Assembly (NCBI GenBank): GCA_016903695.1
Contig: JADQBB010000024.1
Location: forward strand, 1-64,000
Source of the DNA: Chlorogloea purpurea SAG 13.99
GTDB lineage: Bacteria; Cyanobacteriota; Cyanobacteriia; Cyanobacteriales; Microcystaceae
Reading direction: 5' to 3'
DNA length: 64,000 bases
The position numbers were made by a program, and so were the translations under genes. This document shows, piece after piece, positions 50,403 through 58,768 of the stretch (the first letter of the stretch is position 1; each line of letters opens with the position of its first letter). The notes beneath the pieces are model-generated. The model did not search any database. It had not been told where the DNA came from and worked only from the letters and a program-made list of their open reading frames with translations.

Positions 50403-51455
50403 TTATTTTATTTCAGGATGTTCTGTCATTGATTCTTCTATTTGCATAGAGTTAATCGCCCCTATTAACTGATATAAACGACCGTAATTCTGTTGGTCGA
50501 AATTGAAAATTAGGCGGGGTAATTTTTCGGTTTTATCTCCTTGTTCTTGAGGTAAAGCTTTCGTTCGCTCTATTTTTCCCGTCACCATAAGATCGGCGAA
50601 CTCCTCGTTTAATTCGTCTATTTGACCATCGCTGAGAGGGTAATTGAGACGCATCACATACATTTGACCCACGAAGCGACTAGAATGATAAACCCGATAA
50701 AAGTGCTTCACCACTTCACAAGCTATCTCTATATCATCAGTGATCGTATAAAGATGTATATCATCGGGGCTGATCAAACCGCGTTGATGCAGGTTGTCTT
50801 TAATCTGTTCTTGCCAAGTTTTCCAATAATCCCCACCTGGTTCATCGATGAGTACCAGAGGACAAGGGCCGTAACGTCCCGTTTGACTCAGGGTTAGGGT
50901 TTCAAAAGCTTCGTCTTGAGTGCCGAAACCTCCAGGGAATAAAGCCACCGCGTCACTCTCTCTTAAAAAGAAAAGTTTTCGCGTGAAAAAGTATTTGAAA
51001 TCGATCAGTTTGGCATCACCTTCTATATAAGGGTTGGCGCTTTGTTCAAAGGGAAGTTTAATATTTAAGCCGAAGGAATGCTGTCTTCCCGCCCCCTCAT
51101 TACCCGCCTGCATAATTCCCCCGCCCGCACCTGTCAACACCATAAAACCGATTTCGGTTATTCTGCGGGCGAACTCTACAGCGGCTTCATATTGGGCACT
51201 ATTGACATCGGTGCGGGCTGATCCGAATATGGTGATCTTGCGGATATGGCGATAGGGGTAGAAGGTGGTAAAAGCTTTCTCCATGTCTTCCATGGAGGCG
51301 GTGAGAATTTTCCAATCCAATCGATCGATCTCCTCTCCCGCCATCCTGATTATGGCTTCTAAGGCTCTTTGAATGTATTTACCATGTTTGAGGTGGGGTA
51401 ATTGTTCGACTAGATCTAGTAGTTCTTCTGTGGCGAGTTGATGAGGTGAGGTCAT
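50403..51455 (-). CDS. LOG-family (TIGR00730) phosphoribohydrolase-like protein
   Basis: 350 residues. GSAR (78-81), GAGGGIMQAGNEGAG (109-123) and P174-G-G-F-G-T-Q-D-E182 are the LOG signature (PGGxGTxxE) known from nucleotide phosphoribohydrolases, including cytokinin-activating LOG. It was often called lysine decarboxylase. Longer than plant LOG by an N-terminal helical extension (1-70) and a C-terminal acidic region. Converges with the Uma2 gene. Confidence 0.87.
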   Translation of the reverse strand: MTSPHQLATEELLDLVEQLPHLKHGKYIQRALEAIIRMAGEEIDRLDWKILTASMEDMEKAFTTFYPYRHIRKITIFGSARTDVNSAQYEAAVEFARRITEIGFMVLTGAGGGIMQAGNEGAGRQHSFGLNIKLPFEQSANPYIEGDAKLIDFKYFFTRKLFFLRESDAVALFPGGFGTQDEAFETLTLSQTGRYGPCPLVLIDEPGGDYWKTWQEQIKDNLHQRGLISPDDIHLYTITDDIEIACEVVKHFYRVYHSSRFVGQMYVMRLNYPLSDGQIDELNEEFADLMVTGKIERTKALPQEQGDKTEKLPRLIFNFDQQNYGRLYQLIGAINSMQIEESMTEHPEIK

Positions 51456-51567
51456 AGCTTTTCCATTGGTCTACTAATCATTGTAGCTATTGATGTTACA
51501 TCTCCGTTTTTAGTAGCTTTAGTTACGGCGATTTTTGCAATAAACTGGATAATATATTAATTCTCGG

Positions 51568-52431
51568 ATGAAAATGTCTCAATGGTTTGAAAATCGAACC
51601 GCTGTTTTGGCAACGATGCACGGCAAGGAGAGAGCGATCGCACCCCCCCTGCGATCGAGTTTAAAATTAGAAGTTATCGTGCCGGAAAACTTTAACACCG
51701 ACGTATTCGGCACTTTCACCAGAGAGATCAAAAGGCCCGACACCCAATTAGAAACTGCCAGACGCAAAGCTTTAAAAGCGATGGAAATCACAGGGAACAG
51801 TATCGGTATCGCCAGCGAGGGAAGTTTCTATCCCTATCCAGGCTTACCGTTATTATCGTGCGATCGAGAGATAGTATTACTAATAGACAAAGTTAACGAC
51901 TTGGAAATAATCGGGGAAACCATCTCCACCGATACCAATCACCACCATCAGAGTATTACCTCCGTTGCACAAGCCTTAGAATTCGCCCGAAAAGTGGGGT
52001 TTCCGCGACAGGGGCTGGTAGTCATGCTCACGAAAGACGCTACGGAGAGGGAAGATATTTTCAAAGGTATTACAGGGGAAGAAAATCTCATCGAAGTGGT
52101 CAAAAGTTTCTTAGATAAATCCCCTCATAAATCCATCCATATCGAAACCGATTTAAGAGCCATGTTGAATCCCTCCAGGATGAAAGCGATCGAGGCGGCA
52201 ACTCTTGATTTAATCCAAAAAATAAATCGCCCCTGTCCCATGTGTCATCGGCCGGGATTCGAGGTGAAGGAAAGAATTAAAGGATTACCTTGCAAATTGT
52301 GTCACGCCCCTACCGAATTAGTACGAGCCGAGGTTTATAGTTGTTCCGGGTGCGATTACAGGGAGGAGAAAGCTTTTCCTAGAGGAGACACTTCTGCCGA
52401 TCCCATGTACTGTAACTACTGTAACCCCTAG
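51568..52431 (+). CDS. Conserved protein with C-terminal zinc ribbon (DUF6671-like)
   Basis: 287 residues. Two CxxC pairs, CPMCH and CKLCH, then CSGCDY and CNYCNP at the end suggest two zinc-binding knuckles (about residues 218-287). The N-terminal part has ASEGSFYPYPGLPLLSCDRE, which matches a cyanobacterial family I recall as DUF6671. Function unknown. Overlaps the convergent kinase gene by four bases. Confidence 0.6.
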   Translation: MKMSQWFENRTAVLATMHGKERAIAPPLRSSLKLEVIVPENFNTDVFGTFTREIKRPDTQLETARRKALKAMEITGNSIGIASEGSFYPYPGLPLLSCDREIVLLIDKVNDLEIIGETISTDTNHHHQSITSVAQALEFARKVGFPRQGLVVMLTKDATEREDIFKGITGEENLIEVVKSFLDKSPHKSIHIETDLRAMLNPSRMKAIEAATLDLIQKINRPCPMCHRPGFEVKERIKGLPCKLCHAPTELVRAEVYSCSGCDYREEKAFPRGDTSADPMYCNYCNP

Positions 52432-53969
52432 CGCTCCGATTGGGCTAAACCCGCTTCCAACTTCAGGAGGATTTTCGGCTTTAACTCGTCAAATTTACGT
52501 TTAAGCATCCGCTTACTGATTTGGGGTTTCCCGGCGCTGGCTATTTGGCTGTCATTAACCCACTGTTGCAACATCTGACATTGATTGGCGGGGATGGAAG
52601 CGGTAATAACATTAGTACACTTATCGTTACCTTCCAGAGAAAAGAAAAGTATCCAATATTGCCCAGTCTCACCGAGAGTTTTAGCCAGTCGTTGACCTTG
52701 ACTGGTTTTTAAATCCAGATAACAAGGTAGCCAACGGGGCCCCGCCTCCCGATGGAAAAGGACGGTGATCCAGAGGATCATCGGGTGGGGCGTGGGTAAA
52801 AATAAAAATTGGTTGTAGCGAATACTAGCTATCCTCACGGGGATGTCTTCTTGATCCAGCATCACCCAGAGGCTGGCGAATGAACCGTCGCTAGCGTTAA
52901 GACAACGGGGGAAAACGATCTTCTGTCGCGGTTTATCGTCGGGCCAGAGAGATTGTAAACAAGCTTCCTTGGCGGTGGCAGGAGTGACACAGGTAGATTG
53001 AGGGTCGAGAGTGCCGCTGACGCGAGTGGCATAATTATCGCTCTTGCCCGTGAAATTATCGTTACGGTTGACTTTTTTCGAGTCGTTGTCTTTAATTTGT
53101 GGTTCGATGCGTTCCAAGATTTGGAGGATTTCGCCGATACTCTGGGGTCGGTCGGCCGGTGATTTCGATAAAGAGCGTAAAATTAACTCTTCCAGGTCTT
53201 GCGGTATGTGTAGATTGGGACTGATGGGGCGAGGTTCGGTGTAGTGATGGACTTCGTACCAACCGCCGAAGGAAGAGTTATCTGGGAATAGGGGCATCTC
53301 ACCTGTGACCATTTCGTACATCATGATTCCCAGACTGTAGATGTCGGAACGGTTATCTAATTCTTTTCCCTCCATTTGTTCGGGAGAACAATAGGCGAGA
53401 GTACCCATGAAAGATTGTGTTTGCGATTCTCCTGATTGAATTAGTTTGGCGATACCGAAATCGAGGATTTTTACCAATTCTCCCAAACCTGAATCTTGAA
53501 TCACGAGGATATTACTGGGTTTAATATCCCTGTGGATGATGGGGCACATTTCCCCTTGGAAGATAATCCCTTTATGGGCGCACTCCATACCGAAACAGAT
53601 CTGGCGGGTGAGGTTGAAAAAGCGCGACAGGGGTAGGGGGTGATACTTGATGATCTCGCTCATGCTCTCCCCCTGTAGGAATTCCATCACGTAGAAGGGC
53701 ACTTCTTTTTCATCTACTCCGTAATCTCGCACCCGCACGATGTGGATACTTTTTTCACCGAGCAGGGCCGATATGGTGGCTTCACGCTCGAATCTTTCCC
53801 GCATCCTTTTGTTAAGGAGTGTCTGGGATAAGAACTTAACCGCTACCGTGACCCCTCCTAAGAGTTTATCTTCGGCTCGGTATACTTGTCCCATTGCACC
53901 GCTGCCGATTAGTTCTATGAGTTGATAACGGTTGGCTAGTAAGCGTCGATGTCTGGAGTCTGCGGACAT
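52428..53969 (-). CDS. Serine/threonine protein kinase with C-terminal extension
   Basis: 513 residues. Kinase domain about 13-275: G22-S-G-A-M-G-Q-V-Y30 loop, K45, H146-R-D148 with IKPSN, D170-F-G, and a clear APE-like region PEQMEG. No transmembrane segment is visible. A linker rich in Asp/Asn follows, then a C-terminal domain (about 340-500) with no family I know. A Hanks-type kinase for stress or cell-envelope signalling is likely. Confidence 0.88.
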   Translation of the reverse strand: MSADSRHRRLLANRYQLIELIGSGAMGQVYRAEDKLLGGVTVAVKFLSQTLLNKRMRERFEREATISALLGEKSIHIVRVRDYGVDEKEVPFYVMEFLQGESMSEIIKYHPLPLSRFFNLTRQICFGMECAHKGIIFQGEMCPIIHRDIKPSNILVIQDSGLGELVKILDFGIAKLIQSGESQTQSFMGTLAYCSPEQMEGKELDNRSDIYSLGIMMYEMVTGEMPLFPDNSSFGGWYEVHHYTEPRPISPNLHIPQDLEELILRSLSKSPADRPQSIGEILQILERIEPQIKDNDSKKVNRNDNFTGKSDNYATRVSGTLDPQSTCVTPATAKEACLQSLWPDDKPRQKIVFPRCLNASDGSFASLWVMLDQEDIPVRIASIRYNQFLFLPTPHPMILWITVLFHREAGPRWLPCYLDLKTSQGQRLAKTLGETGQYWILFFSLEGNDKCTNVITASIPANQCQMLQQWVNDSQIASAGKPQISKRMLKRKFDELKPKILLKLEAGLAQSER

Positions 53970-54443
53970 AGCTGGACTGGGAGGGGGTAGGTTTGATGGG
54001 GTTGAGTAAGTGAGCGCTCGATGTTTTTCTCCGATTCTTACTCTAGAATTCCCTTTTCGTACTGATTAATCATCACCACTTCACAGATTTTTGGTTTTGA
54101 ATCGTTATTTTGTGGGAATTGTTATTTATATAGTTCTAATGAACTATGTAAATCTTTGGAGTCGATGGGATAAGTTTTAGCGCGTTAAGCATGAATACAA
54201 TCTTAGCCGATGTTTAGATAATTTTAAATCTTAATTAGATTGACAGGGAATTTTGGGACGAGGTAAGGGTAAAAAAATGGAAATAAGTAGAAAAAACGAC
54301 AAGTTTAATCTTCGGCTACTAAAAACTTTTATTCATGTCAATAACAGGAAGTAATTCTTTTTTAAATATTTGTCGATAAAACTGCACATGGGGGAGTTTT
54401 TGATCCGATAAATGATGTAGATTAAAATTAACCAAACACTATC
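53970..54443. other. Gene-free stretch between kinase and M48 protease genes
   Basis: About 474 bases, AT-rich and with no good open frame. A short inverted repeat, AGTTC and GAACT around TAAT at about 54134-54147, is the only structure seen. It must carry the promoters of two divergent genes. No -10 element or repeat stands out. Confidence 0.5.
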
Positions 54444-55493
54444 ATGTACGCGGTGAAGTCCATGTTTAAGAAAAACGCAATCTTAGCACTCCTCGCCTTT
54501 GTTTCCATATTGCTACTACAGATGAACCTATTTGTAGAAGCGAAACCAAAACCGCAAACACCAGCCCCGGCGAGAACTCAAACTCCGAAAACAGATCCGG
54601 CATTTGAAAAAGCCAAAAAAGAATTACCAGAAGATTTATATATAGGTTATCGAATCGTAGAAAGATTAGCCAGGGCTAATAAAATCGATCAAACACCTTG
54701 GCGGCTAGCGATCGTCGATGAATATAACGTTAACGCCTACGCCACGGAGATAAATTTAATCGCCATTTATACCGGTTTGATCGACCAGTTACAGGGGGAT
54801 GTATCAGCATTAGGCTTCGTCCTCGCTCATGAAATGGCCCATCATGTCAAACGCCATAACGCCATCGGCCCGGCACAGCAAGCCGCTTTAAAAGAGAAGA
54901 TCCAAAAAGAAGCCGAGGAACAAGTCAATCAAGAAATTCAATCTGCCAACAATGAAGCCGTAGGCACTACGATATTGGGGGGAGCAGCTCAAGTTATCGG
55001 GGGTCTTTTCGGCGGCTGGGGTAATGTGGCCGGTGGTGCGGTAGGGCAAGGCACTACGATGATGGCTCAAGATCGAGTGGCCAGGGGACAAAAGCGAGTT
55101 GAGGAGATAGTGAAGGAAAAAACGGCGGAATTAGAGGCGAAAATAGCCGAACAGAGTCGGACTTACGAATTTGAAGCGGACGAACAAGGCTATAAATACA
55201 TGGCCACCGCCGGTTTTGACCCGGAAGGTTGTATGCGGGCGATGACAGTCCTGGGCAGAGTGCCAGGGTCGGAAACTGACACCTCTCACCCGGCGGTACC
55301 GAAACGTATCGCCCAATTAGAAGAATTGATGGCCCAATATCCGGCTAAGGATTTGGAAAAACAGGGAGAGTTAAGGCTGAAAACGATCAAACCCCTCTCT
55401 TACGCCCCTTCTAAAGATGGTAAAACCCTGAGGATTAATTCTGTCCCCGGCGGTGGCGGCGGCGATCCTTTTGATCGCAAACTGAGTTTCTGA
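54444..55493 (+). CDS. M48-family zinc metalloprotease
   Basis: 349 residues with a signal or membrane segment (about 10-32). H129-E130-M-A-H133 is the zinc motif and a second Glu in EFEADEQGYKYM (about residue 240) the third ligand. A Gly-rich insertion with GGAAQVIGGLFGGWGNVAGG (about 175-200) separates the two. Related to BepA/HtpX-like chaperone proteases; periplasmic. Start could be M1 or M7. Converges with DUF4344. Confidence 0.87.
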   Translation: MYAVKSMFKKNAILALLAFVSILLLQMNLFVEAKPKPQTPAPARTQTPKTDPAFEKAKKELPEDLYIGYRIVERLARANKIDQTPWRLAIVDEYNVNAYATEINLIAIYTGLIDQLQGDVSALGFVLAHEMAHHVKRHNAIGPAQQAALKEKIQKEAEEQVNQEIQSANNEAVGTTILGGAAQVIGGLFGGWGNVAGGAVGQGTTMMAQDRVARGQKRVEEIVKEKTAELEAKIAEQSRTYEFEADEQGYKYMATAGFDPEGCMRAMTVLGRVPGSETDTSHPAVPKRIAQLEELMAQYPAKDLEKQGELRLKTIKPLSYAPSKDGKTLRINSVPGGGGGDPFDRKLSF

Positions 55494-55495
55494 TC

Positions 55496-56350
55496 TTACC
55501 AGATTCGACCCGCGGGGGGGTTACGGGTCGATCGTCTCTCCGCCCTTCCCGACCAAGGGCGATTCGCTTCCAGAAAATGGGGTAATAATAACTGATTCCA
55601 ACTGTTATTAATTTTGGCGAATTCTTGCGGACAGAGATCGGCTCTCTCTTTCGGGATTTTCCGACCGAGTGACTGGTATTCTCGCGGGTCGCTGCCGTAA
55701 ACCATACAGACCAAGTTATAAAATCGCTTATCATTGGGGACGTGTTGCTCCCACGCAGGAACTTCTGGACTGGTGGCGAACCAAGTGGCTGCGTTGACTA
55801 TGGTTTTTTGGGCTATCTCTTGATCGCCGGAATTGATCAAGATCAAAGCGGCGAATTGATCGGCCGCGTCTTCTTCATTACCTACCGTGGGCAGACTCAG
55901 AACATCGATCAAGGCGTGTCCTAATTCGTGATAGAAAGCGAAGATACTCACGTACAAAGCATCGGTAAGAGAATCTTGCAAGTTTTCACTGGTGACGTTT
56001 TCTAAGTCTCCAGCGATTTGTAAGAATAGTTCGTTACAGATGGTGACGGAATTATCGCGGGGATTGTAAAAGGCGTTGGCAGTGCCACAATCGCGAATGA
56101 TCACGGGAATATCGGTTCTTAGAACTAAATTGGATTGGTTCAAATCATCGATCAGCTTTGCGAATAAGCCGGATTTTCTCAATCCGTCTTGGAGGGCGCG
56201 ATGGAGTTTATTATCAGAAGGCTCGTAGATTAAGCTGAATTTACCCAGACGATCGGTATTCGGCGGGGGCAGTGCAAGCGCGGGGGCGATCGTACCGAGG
56301 GTGAAACTACCGAGTAAGGCTATATTAGGGAGTAATCTACGCCAATCCAT
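55496..56350 (-). CDS. DUF4344 secreted putative metallopeptidase
   Basis: 284 residues. Signal peptide ends around ALALPPP (residue 30). H141-E142-L-G-H145 is the zinc motif; NEEDAADQFAALILI (about 158-172) gives a candidate third ligand. Matches DUF4344. It lies eight bases after the trypsin-like gene, probably the last gene of the COP23 operon, and overlaps no gene of M48 but ends two bases from it. Confidence 0.8.
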   Translation of the reverse strand: MDWRRLLPNIALLGSFTLGTIAPALALPPPNTDRLGKFSLIYEPSDNKLHRALQDGLRKSGLFAKLIDDLNQSNLVLRTDIPVIIRDCGTANAFYNPRDNSVTICNELFLQIAGDLENVTSENLQDSLTDALYVSIFAFYHELGHALIDVLSLPTVGNEEDAADQFAALILINSGDQEIAQKTIVNAATWFATSPEVPAWEQHVPNDKRFYNLVCMVYGSDPREYQSLGRKIPKERADLCPQEFAKINNSWNQLLLPHFLEANRPWSGRAERRSTRNPPAGRIW

Positions 56351-56357
56351 AAAATAA

Positions 56358-57152
56358 TTACCTGGAGTGAGAAATATATTGGGGAAGCAGTTTCAATAGG
56401 GTATCCATCGGAATCGCCCAACTTAACTGACTCATCTGGCTTTTTTCTTCCATATTAGCCCTAGTACCATCTTGAAAGATGTAAGGATTGCCCCACAGAG
56501 GATACTTGTGTATACCGTTAATACCGATCACTTCACCTCGATCGTTCAAGAGGGGCCCGCCGCTCATGCCTTTTTTAATACTGATGGTCAAACCGATTTG
56601 ATAACCACCGGCGAATGACCGGGGGGCGATAGTTTGGATTTCCCCTTCACTGATAAATAACTCTGCCGTTTCTGAAGGAAACCCGGCAGCCCATACTATT
56701 TCCGAGGGCTGGATCTCTCCAGAGATAATAGCCGTTTCATAAATTTGCGGGCTGTCAAATTCTAGTAGTCCGAGATCGTAACCTTTCAAACTATTAATAG
56801 TGATTATTCGCGCCGGATAAATTTGATTGTCCGGCGTTTTAATACTGTAATTGCCTTTCTCCCGCCCAAAAATTAAAACGTGATCGTTAGTGATAACTCT
56901 GTATTTTGTGCCCTCATGACTTATGATGATTCCCGAACCGGAAGTGAGGCCAGAAATAACTTTTACCGTGATGGAGTTGGCCGAGCGTTCGGGATGAGAG
57001 CGATCGATTTTCACGGTATCATTCGCAGAAATACCCAAGTTTCTCAGAACAGAATAGCTCGAAGATAACCCGGTATTGAGAAAGCAGATTAATAAACTAA
57101 CAGAAGCGAGAATAACTAGCCGTGATTTTTTCAGGGACACGGGGATTACCAA
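56358..57152 (-). CDS. Trypsin-like serine protease
   Basis: 264 residues. N-terminal signal anchor (about 10-32). Catalytic triad visible: H91 in TNDHVL, D126 in GYDLGLL, S197 in KKGMSGGPLL. GSGIIISHEG marks the family. No PDZ domain follows, so it is not a Deg protease. It overlaps the COP23 gene by 7 bases and precedes DUF4344, suggesting a co-expressed secreted protease group. Confidence 0.88.
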   Translation of the reverse strand: MVIPVSLKKSRLVILASVSLLICFLNTGLSSSYSVLRNLGISANDTVKIDRSHPERSANSITVKVISGLTSGSGIIISHEGTKYRVITNDHVLIFGREKGNYSIKTPDNQIYPARIITINSLKGYDLGLLEFDSPQIYETAIISGEIQPSEIVWAAGFPSETAELFISEGEIQTIAPRSFAGGYQIGLTISIKKGMSGGPLLNDRGEVIGINGIHKYPLWGNPYIFQDGTRANMEEKSQMSQLSWAIPMDTLLKLLPQYISHSR

Positions 57153-57784
57153 GCACGGCGATTAGAACTCGGAGGCCCAGAGGTATTATTAGAACCTGGA
57201 ATCATACCGGGGACGTTATTAGTATTATTTCCATTTCCTTCGCGACCCGTTCCTAATAATTGATTCATATCAAGACTGACGGTTCCATCGCTATTAGTAT
57301 TGAGGGAAGAGGTGCGACTCGTCGAACTCGTACTACCGCCGCCGAATTGATAGGAAGGCCCGGCCGCACCGGAGCGATTAGCCTCGATTTCCTGTAGAAC
57401 TTGAGCCGGGTCTTGTTCGGGTTTGAGGGTGATCAGTACGTTTTTCCCGTTGGAATTGCACCCGGAACCGGCGCAGATCACGGGTAATTTGTTAATTCTG
57501 CCACTGGTAATATAATCTAATTGACCTTGAGCGTAAAAACCGTTCATCCTCTGGGAAACTTCCTGACAGCGTTGCATGGGAGTGTATGGGGGTTTAAAGT
57601 ATTTGGAAGTCCATTTGAATACGGGAGTGTTACCGTCGGGAGTTTGGGCGTAAGTGGTGGGAATATTATTAGAATCGACGCTACAGGTAAAGGTGACGTT
57701 TTGGGCTTGGACGGACCCAGGTGCAGATACCGATAATCCCAGACTCGCCAGTAATATACTTAATCCGAAAACCGTTTTATTCAT
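57146..57784 (-). CDS. COP23-domain secreted protein
   Basis: 212 residues. Signal peptide ending SVQAQN (about 28); then FTCSVDSNNIPTTYAQTPDG and a strand with CQEVSQRMNGFYAQGQLDY, LPVICAGSGCNSNG, matching the COP23 circadian-oscillating-protein domain. A Ser/Gly/Asn-rich tail follows (about 150-212). First gene of a minus-strand unit with the trypsin-like protease and DUF4344. COP23 function is not known; it oscillates with the clock in some cyanobacteria. Confidence 0.8.
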   Translation of the reverse strand: MNKTVFGLSILLASLGLSVSAPGSVQAQNVTFTCSVDSNNIPTTYAQTPDGNTPVFKWTSKYFKPPYTPMQRCQEVSQRMNGFYAQGQLDYITSGRINKLPVICAGSGCNSNGKNVLITLKPEQDPAQVLQEIEANRSGAAGPSYQFGGGSTSSTSRTSSLNTNSDGTVSLDMNQLLGTGREGNGNNTNNVPGMIPGSNNTSGPPSSNRRAW

Positions 57785-57931
57785 AATCGTGATTTTGTTT
57801 AAAAAGTATTATTTTTGTTGATTGTTTTAATTATATTTTTTTCCCAAAATATTGACAATACAGTGTATGAAAAAAAGTATGTCAATCCCGAATATAAATC
57901 TCTAAATAGAATTAAGTGTAATTAAATGGAA

Positions 57932-57957
57932 GACCTCATCTACTGGCGAGTGAGGTC
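57932..57957 (-). terminator. Possible terminator of psaK
   Basis: GACCTCA at 57932-57938 pairs with TGAGGTC at 57951-57957 around a 12-base loop, 25 bases after the psaK stop on the minus strand. The downstream run (TTCCATTTAAT) is only moderately T-rich. Confidence 0.5.
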
Positions 57958-57982
57958 AGAAAAAGTAATGAGAAAATTCCTG

Positions 57983-58249
57983 TTACAGTACGCCTAAACG
58001 GGCTAAACCTAAAATAGCACCGGCCCCGAGAATGTGACCGAAGCTCGTGGTGCCTAAAAGCGCGGCCAGACTCATGCCGCCGAAGAGGGCGGGGGAGGGT
58101 AAAGCGGGCCCTTTGTTTTGCTGTTGGATGGTAGCTTTGCCGAAAGCGATCGCTAGTATGTTAGCGATGATCATGACCACGGCTACTTTGGGACTCCATT
58201 CCACTGAGGCGGCCACTTGTTCGACGGCGAGTAGTAGAGGGGTGTACAT
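57983..58249 (-). CDS. psaK: Photosystem I subunit PsaK
   Basis: 88 residues. Two transmembrane helices (about 20-40 and 56-85) separated by a positive loop with KATIQQQNKGPALPSP, then LFGGMSLAALLGTTSFGHILGAG. Peripheral antenna subunit that binds chlorophyll and carotenoid at the edge of photosystem I and is a docking site for phycobilisomes and IsiA. Divergent from psbI with 258 bases between. Confidence 0.95.
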   Translation of the reverse strand: MYTPLLLAVEQVAASVEWSPKVAVVMIIANILAIAFGKATIQQQNKGPALPSPALFGGMSLAALLGTTSFGHILGAGAILGLARLGVL

Positions 58250-58507
58250 TGATCTTGTTCTCCTGAAAATGATTTTAAGTTTCTTATCTTAAATCGTCTC
58301 AACTGCTTTACATCAATCCGCTTCGCAATATTTAACTTTCTTACTGCTGAGTTTTAGCGTAGCGACATTTGTTCTTATTTTGAAGGACTATGGGCACATT
58401 GAGCCTAGAAAATTTTCCGAAAAACCATCTGCCTTACCTTAAACCCGATCCCTAAATACGCTAAAGTAATGCAAGTGATTTGATCTGACCAAGGAGATAG
58501 TTAAGAA

Positions 58508-58624
58508 ATGTTGACATTAAAAGTCGCCGTTTACATCGTCGTTTCGTTCTTCGTATTATTATTCATCTTCGGGTTTCTCTCTAGCGACACCGCTCGTAAC
58601 CCGGGACGCAAAGATTTTGAATAG
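58508..58624 (+). CDS. psbI: Photosystem II reaction centre protein PsbI
   Basis: 38 residues, the family length. One transmembrane helix, opening [12 protein letters not shown], followed by the conserved [16 protein letters not shown]. PsbI is an early assembly partner of D1 near chlorophyll ZD1. AAGGAG lies about 11 bases before the ATG. A stem-loop follows the stop. Confidence 0.97.
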   Translation: MLTLKVAVYIVVSFFVLLFIFGFLSSDTARNPGRKDFE

Positions 58625-58657
58625 AGCGACCGTTGAATAATCGGTGTTTCATGTGAA

Positions 58658-58695
58658 AGAGACGGGGAACAAAACCCTAAATGTTCCTAGTCTCT
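58658..58695 (+). terminator. Stem-loop after psbI
   Basis: AGAGACGGGGAAC (58658-58670) pairs with GTTCCTAGTCTCT (58683-58695) with two mismatches. No strong T-run follows, so termination is only probable. Confidence 0.4.
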
Positions 58696-58768
58696 GACAA
58701 TACCGACCATATGGAGGTTTAACGCTGAGGTTCGATCGCTCAACTGTTGTGAACCGACCTTTTATAAG

